DNA from: Alphaproteobacteria bacterium UBA2966
Lineage (GTDB): Bacteria; Pseudomonadota; Alphaproteobacteria; UBA2966
Direction: 5' to 3'
NCBI GenBank assembly: GCA_002348365.1
Contig: DEBC01000165.1
Coordinates: forward strand, 1 to 5,856
DNA: 5,856 nt
Below are positions 5,580 through 5,856 of the stretch, in pieces; within the stretch, counting starts at the first letter, position 1; every line of letters begins with the position of its first letter. A program made the translations under genes and the position numbers. The notes beneath the pieces are model-generated. The model had not been told where the DNA came from and searched no databases. It saw only the letters and a program-made list of their open reading frames with translations.

Positions 5580-5856
5580 TGCGTGCGACCTATAGGTCTC
5601 ATGGCGGGGTCCACTCATACTGGCAGGCACGCTGGGAAACTGTGCCGGCAGACGAGGGCACGCTGAATCTCACAAGGTATCCGGGCGTCTATGCCGAAGA
5701 GGTCATGTCGCGTGTCGACGGACCAGTTCTCGAAGCAGGGTGCGGCGCCGGGCGCGTCGTACGCCACTTCCACGATCTCGAGCGCGACATAATTGGACTC
5801 GACTACATCCCCGAAGTCCTTGGCAAAATACGAAACGCCGACTCGACGGTGCGGCT
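5579..5856 (+). CDS. Class I SAM-dependent methyltransferase, 3' end outside window
   Basis: The ATG at 5579 overlaps the preceding TGA by one base, and the frame runs open to the window end (92 full codons). A class I methyltransferase Rossmann fold is beginning. Motif I is VLEAGCGAGRV at 50-60, where the glycine-rich loop binds S-adenosylmethionine. The next strand ends IIGLDYIP at 71-78, and Asp75 is the expected ribose-binding acidic residue. The preceding segment contains YWQARWE (14-20) and a LTRYPG stretch (31-36), a layout I associate with small-molecule or sugar methyltransferases rather than rRNA or DNA enzymes. The catalytic and substrate-binding half is outside the window, so the acceptor is unknown. 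From its place at the end of the coupled run it probably methylates the product of the upstream enzymes or the glycan itself; this is inference. Confidence 0.85.
   Translation, partial: MRATYRSHGGVHSYWQARWETVPADEGTLNLTRYPGVYAEEVMSRVDGPVLEAGCGAGRVVRHFHDLERDIIGLDYIPEVLGKIRNADSTVR

Overview
The window looks like part of a cell-surface polysaccharide (O-antigen, capsule or exopolysaccharide) locus of a Gram-negative bacterium, most likely a proteobacterium. The evidence is a WecA/MraY-type polyprenyl-phosphate sugar-1-phosphate transferase next to a phosphoheptose isomerase (GmhA), followed by a compact run of small-molecule and sugar-modifying enzymes. The exact genus cannot be read from the sequence.

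Layout: (1) positions 1-915, minus strand, hold the first 305 codons of a WecA-like integral membrane transferase whose 3' end lies outside the window. (2) Positions 916-1132 are an AT-richer divergent intergenic region with a good sigma70-like promoter on the minus strand and a weaker candidate on the plus strand. (3) gmhA lies at 1133-1723 on the plus strand. (4) After a 72-nt gap, five plus-strand genes are packed almost without spacing: an AsnB-type glutamine-dependent amidotransferase (1796-3775), a short CysC/APS-kinase-like kinase (3779-4300), a 180-residue protein of unknown family (4297-4839), a formyltransferase-fold protein with an altered catalytic motif (4836-5579), and the start of a SAM-dependent methyltransferase (5579 to the window end). 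Gaps and overlaps are 3 nt, 4 nt, 4 nt and 1 nt, so these five are almost certainly one transcript with translational coupling.

How they may work together (inference): the WecA-like enzyme would load the first sugar phosphate on the lipid carrier, and GmhA would supply heptose 7-phosphate for a heptose in the glycan. The AsnB / CysC-like / unknown / formyltransferase-like / methyltransferase module would make or attach a non-sugar decoration. The kinase and formyltransferase both depart from their textbook families at substrate or catalytic positions. No sulfate-activation or tRNA-formylation partner is present in the window, so their names should not be taken literally. One known parallel is the Campylobacter jejuni O-methyl-phosphoramidate capsule pathway, in which a CysC homologue phosphorylates CDP-phosphoramidate; this window may encode a related but different chemistry. 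No RNA genes, mobile elements, CRISPR arrays or convincing terminators were seen.
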